From contig NZ_JBHUEE010000005.1 in the NCBI RefSeq assembly GCF_042680605.1, positions 186,001 to 250,000 on the forward strand: 64,000 nt of DNA. The letters run 5' to 3'. The stretch is from Allobogoriella deserti. GTDB lineage: Bacteria > Actinomycetota > Actinomycetes > Actinomycetales > Actinomycetaceae. This document shows positions 60,011 to 64,000 of this stretch, piece by piece; the first letter of the stretch is position 1; each line of letters begins with the position of its first letter. The notes below the pieces were generated by a model that was not told where the DNA came from, did no database searches, and saw nothing but the letters and a program-made list of their open reading frames with translations. Position numbers and translations under genes: made by a program.

Positions 60011-60906
60011 GCGCCGCACCCGCCGCCGGCTCGGTCACCCGCCGCGGCATCCTGTTTCCGCGCAAGGCCGCCGAGAACCGGCTGATCGGCGCGTTGGCGC
60101 GCCACGCCGTGACCATCGCGGTCCTCCTCGCGATGATCTACCCGGTGCTGTGGATGGTCGACGCCTCGTTCCGGCCCAACGCCCTCATCGGCACCAGCTA
60201 CCTGCCGTTCGCCGGCGAGTTCACCACCGAGAACTACCGCTCCGGGCTCTCGCCGACCTCCACGCTGAACTTCTCCCGCTACTTCCTCAACTCCGCCCTC
60301 ATCGCGGTGCTGTCGGTCATCGGGAACATCGTCGGCTGCACCCTGGCGGCGTACGCCTTCGCCCGGCTGACCTTCCCGTTCAAGCGGGTGCTCTTCGCCG
60401 TGCTCATCGGCACGCTGCTGCTGCCGTACCAGGTCACGATGGTGCCGCAGTACATCTTGTTCGACTCCCTGGGCTGGCTGAACACGTACCTCCCGCTCGT
60501 GGTGCCGCGATTCCTCGCCACCGACGCGTTCTTCGTGTTCCTGGCCGTCCAGTTCATCCGAGGCCTGCCCCGCGACCTCGACGAGGCGGCCCGGATCGAC
60601 GGCTGCGGACACTGGACGACCTTCTTCCGGGTCATCGTCCCTCTCCTCGGGCCGGCGATGGCGACGACGGCGATGTTCACCTTCGTCAACGCCTGGAACG
60701 ACTTCCTCGGTCCTCGCCTCTACCTCAGCGATACCGACCTCTACACCGTGCCGCAGGGTCTCGTGCAGTTCGTCGACTCCACGGGAGCCTCGTCCGTCGG
60801 CACCCTCTTCGCGATGGCGACGCTGGCCATCGCCCCCGTGGTCGGGTTCTTCCTGGCCTCCCAGCGACTCCTCACCCAGGGGATCGCCACCACCGGAATC
60901 AAGTGA
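60007..60906 (+). CDS. ABC transporter permease (MalG type)
   Basis: 299 residues with six membrane segments and EAA motif LDEAARIDGCGHWTTFFRVIVPLLGP. ATG 60007 overlaps the MalF-type stop (ATGA). Pairs with the upstream permease. Confidence 0.88.
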   Translation: MSAAPAAGSVTRRGILFPRKAAENRLIGALARHAVTIAVLLAMIYPVLWMVDASFRPNALIGTSYLPFAGEFTTENYRSGLSPTSTLNFSRYFLNSALIAVLSVIGNIVGCTLAAYAFARLTFPFKRVLFAVLIGTLLLPYQVTMVPQYILFDSLGWLNTYLPLVVPRFLATDAFFVFLAVQFIRGLPRDLDEAARIDGCGHWTTFFRVIVPLLGPAMATTAMFTFVNAWNDFLGPRLYLSDTDLYTVPQGLVQFVDSTGASSVGTLFAMATLAIAPVVGFFLASQRLLTQGIATTGIK

Positions 60907-60938
60907 CCACGCGTCAGAGACGATCGAAGGAGATCCCC

Positions 60939-62267
60939 ATGCGCATCGCGCGGAAACCCGTAGCACTGGGTGCGGTCCTCGTGACCTCACTCGCCCTCGC
61001 CGCCTGCGGCGGCGGGAACTCGCCCGAGGAGGCCGCCGAAGCGGCCGCGGACGGTGAGGTCGCCGGGCAGATCCAGTACACCTGGTGGGGCGGTCCGGGG
61101 CGCAACGAACGTACCCAGGAGGTCATCGACCTCTACATGGACGAGCACCCCGAGGTCACCGTCAATGGCACCACCGGCGAGTTCACCAGCCACTGGGAGA
61201 ACATGACCGTCCAGGCCTCCGGCGGGAACCTGCCGTGCCTGCCGCAGATGCAGAACCGCACCCTGGCCGACTATGCCGACCGCGGTGCCCTGATGCCCCT
61301 CGACGACATCGTCGAGTCCGGGGCCATCGACACCTCGCACATCCCCGACGAGGTGCTCGACAGCGGCCGCGGGGCGGACGGCAACCTCTACATGATCCCG
61401 TACGGCGCCGCGTTCGGCTCCCTCATGGTCAACGTGACGCAGGTCGAGGAGCTCGGCCTGGAGACGCCGCCGGAGAACTACGACTGGGACTGGCTGGCTG
61501 ACTGGCTGACCCAGATCTCCGAGGAGACCGGGGAACCGGCCATGAGCAACGTCGGCCAGCACACCGACCTCTTCGAGGCCTGGGTCCGTAGCCACGGCGA
61601 GGAGCTCTACGACGAGAACGGCATCGCGTTCGAGCCGGACACCGTCGCCGGGTACTGGGAGTGGGTCAACGCCCTCGCCGACAGCGGTGCCATCGACTCC
61701 GCCGAGGTGGGTGTGGAGCAGCGCAACCAGCCCGTCGAGCAGAGCGACTTCGCGGCCGGCGACCGCGCTGCGCACATCTGGCCCGCCAACGCCCTCGGCA
61801 CCGTCCAGGAGACCATCGACGAAGCCTCTCCGGGGGACGAGCTGGCCGTCTTCCCGCTGCCGTCCGGTTCCGACGGCACCGCCGGCAGTGCCCTGTGGCT
61901 CTCCGGCCTGTCCATCGCCGAGAACTGCGAGAACGTCGCGACCGCGGCCTCGTTCATCGACTTCTTCGTCAACGACCCCGAGGCCGCGCTCGCGTACGGC
62001 TCGGACAACGGAGCCAACACCCAGACGGAGAACCTCGAGGCACTCCTCGAGGACCCCGAGCTGAGTGAGGCCAAGCATGCCGAGCTGGAGCTGTATCAGC
62101 AGCTCACGGACGCCGGTGTCGGACGCACGCTGTACGGCCAGGCGTTCGCCGCCATCTTCCAGCAGGAGTTCACCCGCATGTACGAGGAGATGGCTCTCCA
62201 GGGCACCCCGCTGGACCAGGCGGCCGAGCAGTTCCACCAGGAGGCCGTCAGCCAGGCGGGTGGCTGA
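60939..62267 (+). CDS. ABC transporter solute-binding lipoprotein
   Basis: 442 residues. Lipobox LAAC (Cys about 23), then a Glu/Ala linker. Family 1-type binding fold: IQYTWWGGPGRNERTQEVIDLYMDEHPEVTVNG, EFTSHWENMTVQASGGNLPCL and a C-terminal YEEMALQGTPLDQAAEQFHQEA. Carries the substrate of this operon; the sugar-type fold suggests a polyol, sugar acid or glycoside. ATG 60939 after AAGGAGA. Confidence 0.88.
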   Translation: MRIARKPVALGAVLVTSLALAACGGGNSPEEAAEAAADGEVAGQIQYTWWGGPGRNERTQEVIDLYMDEHPEVTVNGTTGEFTSHWENMTVQASGGNLPCLPQMQNRTLADYADRGALMPLDDIVESGAIDTSHIPDEVLDSGRGADGNLYMIPYGAAFGSLMVNVTQVEELGLETPPENYDWDWLADWLTQISEETGEPAMSNVGQHTDLFEAWVRSHGEELYDENGIAFEPDTVAGYWEWVNALADSGAIDSAEVGVEQRNQPVEQSDFAAGDRAAHIWPANALGTVQETIDEASPGDELAVFPLPSGSDGTAGSALWLSGLSIAENCENVATAASFIDFFVNDPEAALAYGSDNGANTQTENLEALLEDPELSEAKHAELELYQQLTDAGVGRTLYGQAFAAIFQQEFTRMYEEMALQGTPLDQAAEQFHQEAVSQAGG

Positions 62268-62311
62268 TCCCGCCCGGCCCCGGCAAACCACTGCACCATC
62301 GAAGGAGAGAC

Positions 62312-63457
62312 GTGCACGCGCTCGAAGGCATGCGGGTCATCGACCTCACCCAGGTCATGGCCGGACCGTTCTGCACCATGCAGCTCGCCGATCTCGGTGC
62401 CGACGTCATCAAGGTCGAACCGCCCGGCGGCGGGGACCAGACGCGGCACTCGTGGGGACGGTCCGGCAAAGGGGACGACGGGCCGGCGTTCTTCGCGCTC
62501 AACCGGAACAAGCGCAGCGTCGTGCTCGACCTGCGCTCCGACGACGGCCGGGCCGAGTTCCTCGAACTGGCGACGACGGCGGACGTCGTCATCGAGAACT
62601 TCCGGCCCGGCGTCGTCGACCGGCTCGGCATCGGGTACGACACGCTCCGCGAGCTCAACCCCGGGCTGATCTACGCCAGCATCTCCGGCTTCGGACAGAC
62701 CGGGCCCTACGCGCAGCGGCCGGGGTACGACCTCATCGCCCAGGGCATGGCCGGCATCCTGGAGCTGACCGGGCACCCGGACGGGCCGCCCGCGAAGGCG
62801 GGTGTGCCGGTGGCCGACCTCGGCTCCGGCCTGTTCTGCCTCTCCGGCATCCTCGCCGCCTACGTGCACAAGCTGCGTACCGGTGAAGGACAGCGGATCG
62901 AGACCTCGCTGTACGACGCCGCGATCGCCCTGACCGTCTGGGAGGCCACCGAGTACTGGTCCAGCGGGAACGTCCCGCGCCGCACCGGTTCCTCCCACCG
63001 GATGTCCGCCCCGTACCAGGCGTTCCGCACCGCGGACGGGTGGATGACCATCGGGGCGAACAACCAGCGCCTCTGGCACTTCCTGTGCCAGGCCCTGGGG
63101 CGCCCGGAGCTCGAGCACGACGAGCGGTTCGCGACCAACCCGGACCGGATGCGGAACAAGGCCGAGCTCGCCGTCGTCATCGAGGAGATCCTCGCCGAGC
63201 ACGGTACGGACCACTGGGTCGAGCACCTGCTCGCCGGCGGCGTTCCGGCCGGTCCCATCCGCACCTACGACGAGGTCCTCGCGGACGAGCACACCCGGGC
63301 ACGCGAGATGGTCCAGTCCATCCCGCACCCCGTCGAGGGAGAGGTCCAGACCCTCGGCTTTCCGGTCAAGATGAGCGGGACGCCCGCCGTGACACGGCGG
63401 CCGCCGCCGTTGCTCGACGAGCACCACGAGGAAATCGTCGGGGGAGGCAGGTCATGA
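62312..63457 (+). CDS. Class III CoA-transferase (CaiB/BaiF family)
   Basis: 381 residues. N-terminal VIDLTQVMAGPFCTMQLADLGADVIKVEPPGGGDQTR, then FFALNRNKRSVVLDLRSDDGRAEFLELATTADVVIENFRPGVVDRLGIGYDTL and SISGFGQTGPYAQRPGYDLIAQGMAG, all standard family III motifs. Moves CoA onto an organic acid. The acid from the ALDH is the likely substrate. GTG 62312 after GAAGGAGA. Coupled 4-bp overlap with the hydratase. Confidence 0.9.
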   Translation: MHALEGMRVIDLTQVMAGPFCTMQLADLGADVIKVEPPGGGDQTRHSWGRSGKGDDGPAFFALNRNKRSVVLDLRSDDGRAEFLELATTADVVIENFRPGVVDRLGIGYDTLRELNPGLIYASISGFGQTGPYAQRPGYDLIAQGMAGILELTGHPDGPPAKAGVPVADLGSGLFCLSGILAAYVHKLRTGEGQRIETSLYDAAIALTVWEATEYWSSGNVPRRTGSSHRMSAPYQAFRTADGWMTIGANNQRLWHFLCQALGRPELEHDERFATNPDRMRNKAELAVVIEEILAEHGTDHWVEHLLAGGVPAGPIRTYDEVLADEHTRAREMVQSIPHPVEGEVQTLGFPVKMSGTPAVTRRPPPLLDEHHEEIVGGGRS

Positions 63458-64000
63458 GCGGCGAGGTCGACGTCGCGCGCACCGACGACATCCTCACGCT
63501 CACCATCGCCCGGCCCGAGAAGCGCAACGCCCTCACCGCCGCGATGTACGACACCCTCGAACAGGCGTGTCGCGAGGCCGCCGCCGACCGGGGTGTGCGC
63601 GTCGTCGTCCTGCGGGGCGCCGGCGGCGCCTTCGCCGGCGGCACCGACATCGGCGACCTGCAGCAGATCCGTACCGGCGCGGACGGGGTCGCCTACGAGG
63701 CGCGGATGCGGGCGGTGCAGCAGGCGCTGCTCGACCTGCGCGTCCCGGTGATCGCCGTCGTCGACGGGGTGTGCGTCGGTGGCGGTCTCGTCCTCGCGGC
63801 GCTGAGCGACCTGGTCCTCGCCACCCCGGCCGCCCGCTTCGGCTCGCCGATCGCCCGCACCCTGGGCAACACCCTCTCGGCCACCTCGATGGCGCGGCTG
63901 CAGCAGTGCTTCGGGCGGCGTCGCACCAGCGAGATGCTGCTCACCGGCCGTCTCGTCGGGGCCGAGGAAGCCACCCACGCCGGTTTCGTCACTCGCCTGT
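63454..64000 (+). CDS. Enoyl-CoA hydratase/isomerase (cut by window edge)
   Basis: The 182 codons present show the crotonase fold: TLTIARPEKRNALTAAMYDTLEQAC, the oxyanion-hole segment GAGGAFAGGTDIGDLQ and VCVGGGLVLAALSDLVLATPAARFGSPIARTLG. In the second active-site region the usual Glu is absent at FGSPIARTLG, so an isomerase, hydrolase or lyase role is as likely as hydration. ATG 63454 overlaps the CoA-transferase stop (ATGA). The C-terminus is right of the window. Confidence 0.85.
   Translation, partial: MSGEVDVARTDDILTLTIARPEKRNALTAAMYDTLEQACREAAADRGVRVVVLRGAGGAFAGGTDIGDLQQIRTGADGVAYEARMRAVQQALLDLRVPVIAVVDGVCVGGGLVLAALSDLVLATPAARFGSPIARTLGNTLSATSMARLQQCFGRRRTSEMLLTGRLVGAEEATHAGFVTRL

Noticed and set aside
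1..64000. tRNA, rRNA, insertion sequences, phage genes or integrase
   Set aside because: None seen on reading both strands; the island has no visible integration machinery, so transfer is not claimed.

Overview
The window is very GC-rich, with strong GC bias at third codon positions, GTG/TTG starts, many 4-bp ATGA/GTGA gene overlaps, purine-rich Shine-Dalgarno (SD) sites, and actinobacterial families (F420-type nitroreductase, GPP34 protein, MalFG-type ABC systems without their own ATPase, many Tat-exported enzymes). It comes from a high-GC actinomycete chromosome or large replicon. The exact genus cannot be read from the sequence. I saw no rRNA, tRNA, transposase, phage gene or CRISPR array. 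There is one assembly gap (N run 26610-26708) inside a tandem repeat.

Layout. (1) 1-10.5 kb: a homoprotocatechuate (4-hydroxyphenylacetate) meta-cleavage block with hpaD (cut by the window edge), hpaE, a flavin aromatic hydroxylase, two tandem membrane proteins of unknown function, a ThDP enzyme, IclR and GntR regulators, and an HpaG-like/RraA-like fusion. (2) 10.6-14.5 kb: MFS transporter, SDR and APC permease. (3) 14.5-24.8 kb: an amine-utilisation block with a PLP phospho-lyase/aminotransferase, a small-molecule kinase, FeaR-like AraC and TetR regulators, a copper/topaquinone amine oxidase, and two tandem Tat-exported amidohydrolases that share a 248-bp identical block. (4) 24.9-35.4 kb: a minus-strand operon with an AraC regulator, carboxymuconolactone-decarboxylase-like proteins, a dehydrogenase, a TRAP transporter, ALDH, FAH hydrolase, SnoaL-like protein and a second extradiol dioxygenase, closed by a long perfect hairpin. 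(5) 35.6-40.6 kb: EthD protein, LysR, LigM-like O-demethylase, maleylacetate reductase, and an ArsR/AHSA1 pair. (6) 40.7-43.3 kb: F420-type nitroreductase, CYP152 peroxygenase, GPP34 protein. (7) 43.3-53.3 kb: an alpha-xyloside locus (GH31, ABC transporter, LacI), an NCS1 permease that appears internally deleted, ribokinase and a DUF4185 protein. (8) 53.4-64.0 kb: a GntR-controlled operon of at least nine genes (Fe-ADH, semialdehyde dehydrogenase, RraA, beta-hydroxyacid dehydrogenase, complete ABC importer except ATPase, CoA-transferase, enoyl-CoA hydratase cut by the edge) whose substrate I cannot name.

How it fits together: amine oxidase, aldehyde dehydrogenases and the hpa genes could form a route from aromatic amines (tyramine/dopamine type) to central metabolism. 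The second extradiol block, LigM-like and maleylacetate reductase genes extend this to other aromatics. Nine regulators of eight families sit in 64 kb, and most have a recognisable palindrome or direct repeat next to them, so this reads as a densely packed catabolic island. The most interesting unexplained items are the operon at 53.4-64 kb, the HpaG-RraA fusion, a dispersed 19-bp-period repeat family at three intergenic loci, and the in-frame-shortened NCS1 permease.
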